Assembly: GCA_964437615.1 (NCBI GenBank)
Contig: CAYTHL010000012.1
Span: forward strand, 1-32,140
Direction of reading: 5' to 3'
Length of the DNA stretch: 32,140 bases
From: RGIG4790 sp964437615
GTDB taxonomy: Bacteria; Bacillota; Clostridia; Christensenellales; UBA1242
This document shows, piece after piece, positions 17,301 through 27,000 of this stretch. Made by a program: the position numbers and the translations under genes. The notes under the pieces were generated by a model that worked only from the letters and a program-made list of their open reading frames with translations, searched no databases and was not told the DNA's origin. Each line of letters begins with the position of its first letter. Positions within the stretch are counted from its first letter, which is position 1.

Positions 17301-20278
17301 GTAGTCATGTATGCTGGCCAACTAGTAGAAGTTGGTTTTACTCCTTGTTCTTTTAAATTTGCCTCTACTGTTTTGTACATTTGTACGGCCTTGATACTAG
17401 ATGTGGTGTCTAAAGAATTAAATTCATCTTTTAACTTGGTGTAAACAGTGCTACTTAAATCTGCGTAAAAAGGCAGTTGTTTTACGCTGTGATAACTTGT
17501 ACTGCCACATGTAAAGGTTTCTGTTGTTGGGTTGTAAGAATAGCTTGCATTATTATAAGTAAAATTGTAGTTGCCGCTTTCAAGAGTGCTGTTAATTTCT
17601 GCTAAATTGTAGCCGTAACAAATGTCATTTACAACATTTTCTAATATTACAACCTCGGCAAATTCCATGTACAAATCTTCTGCAGCCGAATTTATTGCAT
17701 TTATTAGCGAATTTGTTTTGGCTTGGCTAACGCCGTTATCATCCATTTTCTCTGCCCAAGAATTAGTATTACTATCATATGTGTAGCCGTAATCTGCCAT
17801 ATTTATGCCGTAATCTTCTAGGTTTAGCATATAATTGCTATAATTGGCGGTACAATACTCGGTAATAACATTTTGAGCAAAGGCGGTGGTGTTAGGCTGA
17901 ACGCGCAGCAAATCGTAGCCAAATCTGTTTAAATTAATTACCTCTTGGCACATTTCCAAAAAGAATGCCGCGGCGTCGTCACTAAGCAGCAGACTGCACA
18001 AGTAGGCCTTGTAGGTAAATAGCTGAACATTTACAACCTCGCCCGTAGTAAATGTTTGATTTTCGCCAGTCATAATTTGCTCTAAAAGAGGCTCAAAAAG
18101 CAGATTAAACATCTCTAAAAAGTAGGTTAAGGTTTGATCAATAGTTTCGTACTCGTATTCGCCAAGCAGCGCAAGCATTAGAGCCTTAATTTCGTCATCA
18201 GAAAGGCTGTTTGTAAACATATAGTCGCCAAGATTAGTGTTGTAGCTTTTTTCTACCATATTTAAAAACATCTCGGACAATATTAGGCCTTGTGGGCTTA
18301 TTAAAGATGTGTCAAAGCTGGCAGTGTACTCGTTGTCGCCGCTGTCGCCCAAGGTACTACTATTAAATTGCGTAAGCCACTCACCCGTGGTTATTAGTTG
18401 AGCAAGATTAATGTTGTTGTAAATAACTTGCAAATCATTTACAAGTTTGTTTGGCCAGCTTACATGCCTAGTAGAAAGCTCTGCATAAACTCTATCTACC
18501 TCATGATATTCACCATTAATATCTGGATAACCATAGCTATAAACGCCGTCAGACTCCAAAAATACCACGCCTTTTTGGTTTAACATTTGGCTAGAAAGTG
18601 TGCTACTTGTAAGCGGTGTGCCCTCAGGTGAATAAAATGCCGAATAATAAGCGCCTTTGCAGGGAATATATACACCTTTATTTTCTACATCTTCATTCAT
18701 TTCTTGTAAAAGCTTGTCTGTTTTTTGCACCAGCTGATATATCGGGTTGCCAGAGGTGTCGTAATCGCCGCTCTCTTCCACCAAATAGTAATTGCCGTTA
18801 ATTATAGCGCACTGCGTTTTTGTAATAGGATTATTAATTTCGTCGTAACCAACCACAAGGTCTACATAAGACCCCGAATAAACTCGGTTATATTGCAAAT
18901 AAATATTGTATAAATCTAGATAAATTCCGTTTTCTAGGTCGCTTAAAGTATACCCCTCTAAGGTATTATTGCTGTCATATCTGTAATATTCATACAAGAT
19001 AATTTGGTCGGATGTTGTCCAATCAGTATTAGCATAATCTTCGCTAAGCTTTAAAAGCACTTTGTCGGTAGACATTTTTATGGAATTTATCTCACTTTCG
19101 TCGCGCTCTAGTGTATAATAATTTACATCGTTTAACGAAAGCATTACTTTTAGTGCATTTAGGGCGTCTTCTATAGGGGTTGTTACATCGTAAGAGGCAG
19201 ACTGATACACCACAGTATAAGGGTCGCCGTCGTTTATGTTTGAGGCGTCTTTGTATGTAATGGTTAAGCTACAAGTGTCGGCGTCAAAAATGGCGTCGTC
19301 CACATATTTCCACTCTATATCGTCGTCGGTTAATGGCTTGTAATAGTAAGTTATGCCGTTTGCCGTGGCGTAGTCTATAAAATCTGCCATTACATAGTAC
19401 TGCTCTGCCGTGCACATAAAGTTTTCGTAGCTACCATATGTGGCGGATGTGTTGGATATGGTGTTGTTGCGGTAGTTGTAGGTAACAGACTGCGACCAAG
19501 TGCTAAAGTCGTTGTCTGCAAACATGTTGTACAGTAGAGTTCCGTCTTCTTGGAACTCTTGGTAAACTACAGCAAGTTCGGCAGAAGTATAACGAGAATA
19601 AGTTCCGTCGTCGTATGGGTCGGAAAAGTTTATAACTATTGGCACTCGCGCGTTAGACGCCGCATAATTTCGGTAGACATTGGCTTCGTAGGCACATGTT
19701 GTAAATAGTTGACCACTGACAGATGCATTGCTTCCGCCTGTAAGCGCGCTAGAAAACCCAGCAAGCACGGCGTTTAGCAAAATTATGCAGCCCATAAACA
19801 CAACCGGAAAGGCAACCATACCAAGTAAACTTTTAAATGCCCTTGCCCAAATGCGCTTAACGCTATATTCATCGCTGTTGGCAGCCCTGTTGTATTCGCC
19901 AATAATAATAGATAGTATAGTAAAAAGTATAACCAATACAATGGCAATTGCAAAAACGGTTTTTAGCACATTAATTACTGTGTCATTAGTTATAAATTTT
20001 ATTATGGGATTATTGGTGTCAAAAACAACATAATCTTCTATATTTGTTGTTATTCCCAAAAATTTGTATACAATAACTTGAATTAGGTCTATAACCTGCA
20101 AGCAAAACTGACAGATTGCGTATAAAATTGATACAAGCCAAACGTTAAGTGTGTTCCAGATTAAGTTAGAAATGCTAGAGCTCATACTAACCCCTTCTAC
20201 AAGGTTAGTAACAGTTTCTAGCATAAAGGAAGAAGTGCTGCTGGCGCCTGTAATGCTTGATATAAGTTGTGAAACCAT
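14333..20278 (-). CDS. Giant VirB6-like membrane protein (1981 aa) with ~1450-residue ectodomain
   Basis: N-terminal membrane segments at about 39-75, 102-127 and 150-178 are followed by the paralog block GQLFTTCAYEANVYRNY (189-205). The large predicted external part runs from about 205 to 1650. It contains VMADFIDYA (near 293), then about 1160 residues found only in this paralog, then the shared blocks FIICTFDEATNKYIPF (near 1460) and VIAKGVLTDDGYPTAIR (near 1531-1547). The unique insertion is helical, Asn/Tyr/Ser-rich and poor in Cys. C-terminal membrane segments lie at about 1659-1706, 1739-1759 and 1783-1806, with YYIMSPVM in the first. A basic cytosolic tail of about 175 residues follows. 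AAGGGGG precedes the ATG. Ordinary VirB6 proteins are a few hundred residues, so this is several times longer. It lies about 70 bp after the VirB4-like gene. Confidence 0.75.
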   Translation of the reverse strand: MVSQLISSITGASSTSSFMLETVTNLVEGVSMSSSISNLIWNTLNVWLVSILYAICQFCLQVIDLIQVIVYKFLGITTNIEDYVVFDTNNPIIKFITNDTVINVLKTVFAIAIVLVILFTILSIIIGEYNRAANSDEYSVKRIWARAFKSLLGMVAFPVVFMGCIILLNAVLAGFSSALTGGSNASVSGQLFTTCAYEANVYRNYAASNARVPIVINFSDPYDDGTYSRYTSAELAVVYQEFQEDGTLLYNMFADNDFSTWSQSVTYNYRNNTISNTSATYGSYENFMCTAEQYYVMADFIDYATANGITYYYKPLTDDDIEWKYVDDAIFDADTCSLTITYKDASNINDGDPYTVVYQSASYDVTTPIEDALNALKVMLSLNDVNYYTLERDESEINSIKMSTDKVLLKLSEDYANTDWTTSDQIILYEYYRYDSNNTLEGYTLSDLENGIYLDLYNIYLQYNRVYSGSYVDLVVGYDEINNPITKTQCAIINGNYYLVEESGDYDTSGNPIYQLVQKTDKLLQEMNEDVENKGVYIPCKGAYYSAFYSPEGTPLTSSTLSSQMLNQKGVVFLESDGVYSYGYPDINGEYHEVDRVYAELSTRHVSWPNKLVNDLQVIYNNINLAQLITTGEWLTQFNSSTLGDSGDNEYTASFDTSLISPQGLILSEMFLNMVEKSYNTNLGDYMFTNSLSDDEIKALMLALLGEYEYETIDQTLTYFLEMFNLLFEPLLEQIMTGENQTFTTGEVVNVQLFTYKAYLCSLLLSDDAAAFFLEMCQEVINLNRFGYDLLRVQPNTTAFAQNVITEYCTANYSNYMLNLEDYGINMADYGYTYDSNTNSWAEKMDDNGVSQAKTNSLINAINSAAEDLYMEFAEVVILENVVNDICYGYNLAEINSTLESGNYNFTYNNASYSYNPTTETFTCGSTSYHSVKQLPFYADLSSTVYTKLKDEFNSLDTTSSIKAVQMYKTVEANLKEQGVKPTSTSWPAYMTTYKEYITGEIDRLEIVLAKSVDTGTMYSIINDYSTYKNSLTEATNNLESSLSELKKSRDVNTVKEKISDFYSNAGESYTRYISQDDLLRLLGYNGDVNLNTAEDYALAQNVHNQLVEIVNYYEFSTSNTYYKLIDSVAKAYKNYCYYQDLMDTYNKYFISYAVRMQSSEDMSRTFKVNINNHTYTAEITIPTAKLIEYTLGSVYLSGIGYECVYVEDNYTGFFNLTYNLKGQLPELNINSASFDTIINFLNLVATKTVSSYYFSNLLNLTSANLQEEKLEELFTGTSNISYMQLILQYIVDYKLLTPEQIATYVINTQYLSGMSIGEIYTEEESAFYSLSSSYVNNLTNNQPKEIFNAVMDYLLATNNDYSKYTPKQLRLELMDALVDYIEYPGEIAYDNQQRYLTIFKLFCSDFLIGEDGSVTYGVDEATKTLVLSLCGLEDKAEQFLVGLEYTDLYNSISYDENNGDVFIICTFDEATNKYIPFMLSTNETANKSDYHVIAGGHSWLDFGYGATGTTYYSSAASSLANNTPTATAYPVIAKGVLTDDGYPTAIRINNGNVEFYRSDLTIRNASTLGLQAYYMTVDQISTNYNLFSAVFNGIYKLVKGKTFVETIYESIPRFEINSDINLPIGVNTTSYTVTNSAVTLNYSFSDTNGLSVSNFYSMLSINYFILVLSILALLPIMVKALFGVFGRVLDVTIYYIMSPVMFATISLGKDVQKNNKTEEVTPTFTNWYKQLSKKTLSVFGYVIGFMAFFILTPFISNMTLLTGTTGLTFTAPYLSKVTTAFANGFIRIVILICMAYLITSAPKLLADILNQENGLDNGKQVMDNIKSIKNDVRDTINGQKLVDAYNFAEQSVKDAVGITAAQRATGAVKKVGAKVASKGMEYAARANGVPKKEAKKAAQNMYLAVKNDVDAKQLLREERRLKAYDQQGQRVGADYVSSKQHIDEMEEVNQKLSTYKLNGKPLRRYNKAYWKKLKKDRKAK

Positions 20279-20350
20279 ATAAGTACTTCCCCCTTGTAAA
20301 ATTTTTTGCTTTTATAATAACTAGATAAATTTTGCCGCTATAAAGCCAAT

Positions 20351-23300
20351 TTAGTTAGCCGCGCCCGCATTGCCACCAGATGTAGCATTGGTGTTGGCTG
20401 ATTGCCCATTTGTTTGGGCTTNNNNNNNNNNNNNNNNNNNNNNNNNNNNNNNNNNNNNNNNNNNNNNNNNNNNNNNNNNNNNNNNNNNNNNNNNNNNNNN
20501 NNNNNNNNNNNNNNNNNNNNNGATTGCCCATTTGTTTGGGCTTTGTGCTGCTCGGTTAAAGCGTTTTGGGCTGAATTTTGCTCCTTTTGTTCGGTATTTT
20601 GTGCAGGTTTCTGCTCAGATTGCTCTTGGCTCGGTGCAGTTTGGGTATCTTGGGCTGAATTTTGCACTGCTTGCTCTGTATTTTGTTCCACTTGTTGCTC
20701 AGATTGCGCGGTAGACGTTATATTGTATCTTTCGGCAACCGATTTGGCAGCAAAATTAGTGTCTTTAGGCTCTTCGGGTACATCTTTATAGAGTTCACTA
20801 AACGGCAAAATATCTTGCCCACCAGCCTCAATTTCTTCTAGTGTTGGCTCCTTTGGTTTCTTTTTGCGCTCTTGCTCAAACATCATTTGCACGCGCTTAT
20901 CTACCATAATATCTATATTGGTACGGCTGTATGGACCAGTCATTAAAAATGCTTTTCCGCGTGGGTTAGATGCAATTGTGTCTTGCTCCTTTTCATTAAT
21001 CTGGCCGGCTTTTTCGTATAGTTGAACAAGGTCATTTAGGTTATGAGGAGCAAGCGCAAATATTAGCGAATACTGACTGGCGTTTATAATTGCCGTAGAC
21101 TTACGCGCAATATCTGGAGTACCAGTAAAGTCCTTAAGGTCCTGCGTAATGACAATTTGCATACCCTCGTATTTTCTTATACGCTTTGCTAGGTTGTACA
21201 TAAAGTCTAGTGCAACGTCTTTTTTAGGGTCTATAAATACGTGCGCTTCGTCTATGCATACCACTATACGCCTTTTGGTGTTGTATTTTGCGTTGTAATC
21301 CTTGTTGTTAATAATTTCGTTATTAAGCCAGCGCAATACAACCATCATTTGGGCATTTGCAAGGTCGTTATTGCTGTTAGCAAGCAGTGTTTGAAAGTTA
21401 AATACTATAAAGTTTTCTTCGCTGGTTATGGTAGAAGGGCCGTTCCACAACTGACTGTTTCGGCCACCTTCGGCAAATTTGTTTAGATAAACTTTAATTA
21501 TTCTTAGGTTGTTCTTTTGGTATTCTTCGGTAGCCTTTTCGTGCTGCTCGGATACATAGTTATACAAGTCTTGCATTATAGGAAAGTCTTTTGGCTCAAG
21601 TTTGCTAATGTCTGTACTTGGTGTTATGCCAAACTTTTCGTAAAGTTCCTTTATGCATTGGTTTAAAATTTCTAGGGCGTCCATGGTTATGCCGTCCAAA
21701 ATCATCTTAAAAAAGCTCTCCAAAAATTGCAGGTGACTAGATAAACTTGTATTTATACCTTCGCCGCCCTCTTCGTCATCTAGCGCCATGACAATTTGCA
21801 GGGGGTTAATTCGACCTTCCCTTGCCGAACCTACATCTATAACCTTACCATTTAGGTTGTGGGCAAGCACATCGTACTCACGCTCTGGGTCTAGAATAAA
21901 TATTTTGGTATTATCTGAGGCAAGGTTTGCAAGAATAGCCTTAGTTGCAAAGCTTTTTCCGCTACCCGACTTACCCATAATAACAACGTTACTATTTATA
22001 CGCTCTTTGTCGCGTTGGAAGAAATCCAAAAAGACAGGCTCTTGGTTCATACCAATATAAAAGCCCTTTTCGTCTTGAACAGCGTCTGAAACAAATGGGA
22101 ACATTGCCGCCAAACTGGTGGAGTTTATGCCGCGTTCAAACTTATGAATGCTGTTTCGGCGGCTGACATTTCCGTTAATAAAGGCTTGCAACTGATTGCC
22201 AAAAAGATCTGAGCGCTTAAACCCAGCACGCATAATTTGTGTTTTAAGAAGCTTTTTCTGTTCTTCTTCTACAGTAATGTAAATGTTGGTGTCAAAAAGC
22301 ATTTCGTTGCCTTGTTTAATGGCAGCCATAAGCTCTTTAAGCGTCTCTAGGTGGGTATTTTTTTCTAGTTCCACGCTGGCCCTTGTTCGCTTGCTGGCTT
22401 GAACTTCCATTTCCATTATGGAGCGGTCTAGGCGTTTTTCGGCGTCATCTTGTGGCACAGGACTAAATTTTACGCAAATTCTAGTGCCCGGAACGCTAAA
22501 AAAGTTGCGGCCCCAAGCGTTTGGCACAACTAGTGGATAGTCGGCAATTGCCATGGTTGTAAAGGATTTTTCGTTTATATAGGTTTTACCTATGCTAAAG
22601 CGGATACTTTCTGGCATAATCCAGTTTAGCAAATCTTTTGGCTCAAGTTCTTCTACTTCGCGCTCGTCAAAACTGCTGTCGTAATAGTTTTTAAGGAAAA
22701 TTGCTGTCTGCTTACGATCCAAAATTTTGCAGGCTACCACATTGTTGGTGTTGCCCTCTATGGTGTTTACAACAAAGTTCATGGTGCTCATTAAACTGCG
22801 GATAGAATTGCTGTAAATTGCTAGGTAAATGTGGTCTTTCATTATAGGAAAGTCCTTATCTACGTTCATGTTGTCGTATGTGCTAATACGGCTGTCAATA
22901 ATCTCTATTCTTGGCTCGGCCTCTTCGGTTTTGGTTACACCGTTTTTAACATTTTGAATAACGGCGTCACGCTTGTCACACTCGTTTAATATGTATTTAT
23001 CTAGCACCATTGGACGGCTAAATTTGTAAATAGCGGCAGTCTGCTCGCTAGTCATGCTTTTTAGCGCGTTGTCTATTGCAGAAATGTAGGCGTCCTGACG
23101 GCTAACCGAAAGCATATAAAACTCTATGCTCTTAATTTCTATTGCCGCGCCATAATATTCTTTGTAGTCTATGATGCCAATTTTACGCTTATCGTCGTAA
23201 TCTTGCTCCAAAATACCAACATATGGAAGCAACGCCGAAACACTCTTTTTGGAACCGCCAGAGGTTTTGCGGAACCTTTTCATGCCAAAAATATATCTAA

Positions 23301-23538
23301 ACGCATCAACAAGCGCATTGTAAAGCCTTGTTTCTGGCGAAACTTCTATAAACATAAAGATTGCAATTACTAATATGGCCAATGCAAGTGAAAGTTTTAG
23401 ACTTGTTCCAAATACATTGTTAAAAAGTACTAGCGCACACAAAACCAACGCCACCATAAAAATTAAAATGTCGGTAATTGTAAAGCTTTTAAAGAATTGT
23501 GTTTTAACTTTGGTCTTTTTTGGTATTAACCTTGCCAT
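20351..23538 (-). CDS. virB4: PrgI-VirB4-like conjugation/secretion ATPase, interrupted by an assembly gap
   Basis: About 1021 residues if the gap is closed. Two membrane helices at about 20-65 form a PrgI/VirB3-like N-terminal part, the usual fusion in Gram-positive systems. The ATPase domain has Walker A MGKSGSGKSFA (about 518-528) and Walker B VVCIDEAHVF (about 757-766), with ILDPEREYDVLA between and TQDLKDF after, all typical of VirB4/TraE. VirB4 hexamers power substrate transfer or pilus assembly at the inner membrane. The C-terminal ~100 residues are Gln/Ala/Glu/Asn-rich and end in AQTNGQ, where 100 N interrupt. The frame that resumes AQTNGQ after the gap runs SANTNATSGGNAGAAN to TAA at 20351-20353; the frame through the literal N-run, ending at 20338, is an artefact. 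AAGGAG precedes the ATG. VirB6-like genes flank it on both sides. Confidence 0.88.
20422..20521. other. Assembly gap (100 N) with identical 22-bp flanks
   Basis: The 22 bp ending at 20421 (20400-20421) are identical to the 22 bp that begin at 20522. Overlapping them keeps the virB4-like frame open, so the gap is either an unmerged contig overlap or a collapsed tandem repeat. If the gap is real, its true length must leave remainder 2 on division by 3 for the frame to continue; 100 leaves remainder 1. Confidence 0.85.
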
Positions 23539-24005
23539 AAAATTCTCCTTAATTTAGACGATTTTTAGCCTTTTCGCTCGTCGCCGCCCGAGCTATGTGT
23601 TGATTTTGTTTAACCTTATAGCCGCATTGCCTCAAGTTGTACAACCCTCTGGCCGCTACGCGTCCACCCCCCTTACTATGGGGGAACGCCCCACGCTAAG
23701 TTGTAGCATTTTTGGAGCCGTGGTGCCGTTTTGCTCCAGTTGGGTTTGTTTGCTTATGTCCCTTGGTTGTTCGTATCAGATCCCATCGCTCTGCGCTCGG
23801 GATGACACTAGGGAAGCGGCTGCTAGCAGTGGTGCCATTTTTTGCTATTTAGTTGTTGCCCAAATTGGGCTGGTGGCGGGTAGTTATATAGCATTTCCCG
23901 CCATCATCGCTTTTAGTTTTGTCTGCCTTTGCGGCTTAAAATTTCTGTAAAGCCGCTTGGGCTATATCACCGCCTTTTGCGCTGTAGCTAACTATTTGTT
24001 AGGTT
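23539..24005. repeat. Intergenic repeat-rich stretch between virB4-like and giant virB6-like genes
   Basis: No convincing gene lies in this 467-bp stretch, which is richer in GC than its neighbours. It holds a copy of an interspersed repeat (23635-23685, 48 of 51 bp identical to 32001-32051) with the palindromic core CCCCC-TTACTAT-GGGGG. A diverged copy of the unit seen at 31572 and 32051 follows (about 23705-23737), then another inverted repeat, ATCCC...GGGAT, near 23780-23804. The ribosome binding site of the virB4-like gene is at its left edge. I saw no clear terminator or promoter. A plus-strand open frame here is only a translation of the repeats. Confidence 0.65.
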
Positions 24006-27000
24006 TTACTTTCCGGTGGCGTCATCACCAAAGTGACCTCCCTGTTTAGTTGCCTGATCTAACGCATTTTTGCTCTTTTGATTTTTAACCTGCTTAGATA
24101 GTTTTTGTTGCGAAGTTTGCAAGTTTTTGATATTGCGTTTGTATGAGCGGTCGGCATTTCTAAATTGTTCTACCATAGCTTGCAAGTGCTTAACTTGTAG
24201 ATTTAGTTTACCCGATTGGTCGTTTGTCATTAACTTTTTAAGTTCTTGTTTGCAAATTTTGCTTATTTCTGAAGAACTTATATTTGGTCTGTGTAATGCT
24301 TCATTTACGTTTGCTTCAAATGCCTTGCGCTTTTCTTCAGATATCTTATACTTAGTGTTTACGTCAGCAATTGCCTCTTTAGCAGCTTTTTCAACATCTT
24401 CTTTATATTTAGCATTAGCCGCAGCACTCTTGTTGTTTAGCCCTGCAACCTCTATTTTTTTACTGTCTGGCAATCTATTAAAGTACTTAGTGGTTGCAGA
24501 TTTTAGTTTGGCAGCATTGCGATTTAGATAGTAATCAAATCTCTTTTGAGTTTCAGGATCCCAGTTTTGACTATTGCCATTTTTTACATCATCAATTAGT
24601 TTTTTTAGTTCTGCTTTGTTTGTTTTGTTTAATGTGCTTCTAATTTCGCCTTCGGCAATTTTTCTAAGTTGTTCTACTTGGGCATTGTATGCAGTTTCGT
24701 ATTTTTCTTTCTTAATGTCATTTACTTTATCTAATGCAGCTTGTCTAATATTGTACTTAGCATTAAAGGCGTCGCCATAAACTTTTGTAAAGTTTTTGCC
24801 AAGCTGTTTATTTATTTGAGATGCTTCTTTTCTTATTTGATGTTTTTCGTTTACATAGTTATTTATATCTTTTATAATAGGCGCATCTTTAGCAGTATTT
24901 TTAGCTCTATCCAACGTTCTAGACACTCCGCGAGCTATCTTATGTGCAACACCAGTATAGTCGTCTAATTTTTCGGCTTTTGCTTTATCTAGTTGTTTTT
25001 CTAGCTTTTTGTTGTAGTTAATTAGCATATTTCTAGCTTGTAGATTAGTTATGCCACCATTTTCCAAAGGTTTATTGAGTTTTTCTGCAATTTTTCTAAT
25101 TGTGCTGTCTTTACTATTAATGGCTTTATTGATAAACTCAACCGCTTTGTTGCTTCCAATGTCTTTAACAAAGTTTGCATTTTGATTAATAGCATTTTCA
25201 AGCGATTGAACTTTGGCGGCATCTGCTGTTTTACGATCATCACTCTTTTCCTTTTTGCCAACCCAAGATGTGGCAGTTAGCGTTAATGCTGCTTTACCTT
25301 TACTTGCAACAACTCTTCCGGCTGTCCTAGCAATATTGCCACCAGCATGTAGTAAGCCAGAACGGTCATCTCCAGCGACTTCTTTGGCACGCTTTAACTG
25401 CTTATTAGCAATCCAAGAGCGTGCAGTTAATAATTTTGTATTAGGGTTAAAATACTTGCCATACTTTTTAACAAAAGCATCCATTTGTTGCCCAGTCATA
25501 GCATGTTTAGTAGCATATTCTGCAGCAGTCTTAACTTTGCCGCTTCGCAAACTATTTAAAACATCAGCCTTTAACTGCTTATCTTCAACTTTCTTAACAT
25601 CTTTAACCCTTTGGTCACTAGTCTTTCTGCCGGTTAAGATTGTTCTAGATACCCAACCTCTTACGCCACGATAAATTCCCTGCTCGGCATCTTTAACAAT
25701 TGCGTCTTGTTTCTCAATTTTGTTGCCAAGTTTGGTAGCATATTTTATTTGTCTAGCCTGCTCACGTAGTAGTTTTTGCTCACGGCTCTTTTCGCCAGTA
25801 ATTTGCTCAGCTTTTCCATGAGTGCTGTTCCACTCTTCGATATCCTTTTTAGATAGGCGGATAGAATGTTTAGCCTTCTCTGTGCCATCAACCTCTTGAG
25901 CCTCTTGATATTTTTCGTACAATTTTGCTTGTTTTCTTTGGGCTTTTTCTAGTCGTTTATCGGTAGGCTTTTCGTAAATAGCCTCATACTGACCAACATT
26001 GTCTTTAGCAATGTCGGCAGAAATTTTGGCGGCTTCTGACCAAAGCTTTGCTGCCTCGGCCGATTTTTCTGCCCTTGCTGCAGCGTCTGCACCACTCTGT
26101 GCATCGTTAGGTTTAGCCTCTGCACCATTTTTGGCTTTGTCTGCTGTTTCGGCATTTTCGGCGGCCTTGGCCGTACCGGCACTCTGACTATACTGCTGAC
26201 CAGCAATGTCCATAACAGCGGCTGCTGCTGTATCCTTAATTTCTTGCTCGACACCGCCAGCAGAATAAGACTTAAGATCTGGCAAATGGCTACCAATAGC
26301 ACCTTGCAGTGCCTTGTCGTCTGCATCTAAGCCAAGTTGCTGTGCCGCTTGCCTTGCTACATTAATCGCAGTTTGTTCGCTAAATCCAGTAGCTGCATCA
26401 TGCCCGCTAGCCGTATAAGCATCATCAACAGCATATCCAATAGCCTCTTTCATTTGGTCTGGAACTTCGCCAGTGCCAACGCCAGCTTCTTGACGCATAC
26501 TAGCAGCGTCATTATTCATTTCTTGTGCTGCTTGAACGGCAGCGGCAGAGGCAGCGGCTTGTTCTGCAGAGCCTCTTGCAGCCTCGGCATACTGTTGTGC
26601 AGCATTAGTTTGAGCAGCTGCATCATTATTTGGATTATTTGTATCTGGATTATCAGTTGGTGTTTTGTTTTCTGGCGTTACAGGTGTCTCTGCTTTTGGA
26701 TTAGCATCATTTTGTGGGTTAGTGGTATCAGTTTGTGGTGTACCGTTAGGACCAGTTGGGTTATTATTAGCGCCAGTTGGTGTACCATTAGGGCCGGTTG
26801 GGTTATTATTAGCGCCAGTTGTTTCATTTTGAGCGTTAGCATCGTTAGCTGCGTTGGCGGCCTCTTGAGCGGCAGCGGCTTGCTGCTCTATTTGCTGCCT
26901 TTGAGCATTTGCACCGCGTTGATGCGCCTCTAGATCCTCTTGAGCGGCAGCGGCTTGCTTTTCTTTTTGTTTGTTTTTATAGGCGTCATAAAGTGCCGAA

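Noticed and set aside
20338..20421. C-terminus KPKQMGNQPTP... of the virB4-like protein
   Set aside because: It exists only if the 100 N are read literally. The other frame continues the AQTNGQ sequence seen before the gap and ends at a stop at 20351.
23597..23950. Plus-strand 117-codon open frame between the virB4-like and giant virB6-like genes
   Set aside because: It translates the interspersed palindromic repeats, has no ribosome binding site, and its sequence has no protein-like conservation between repeat copies.
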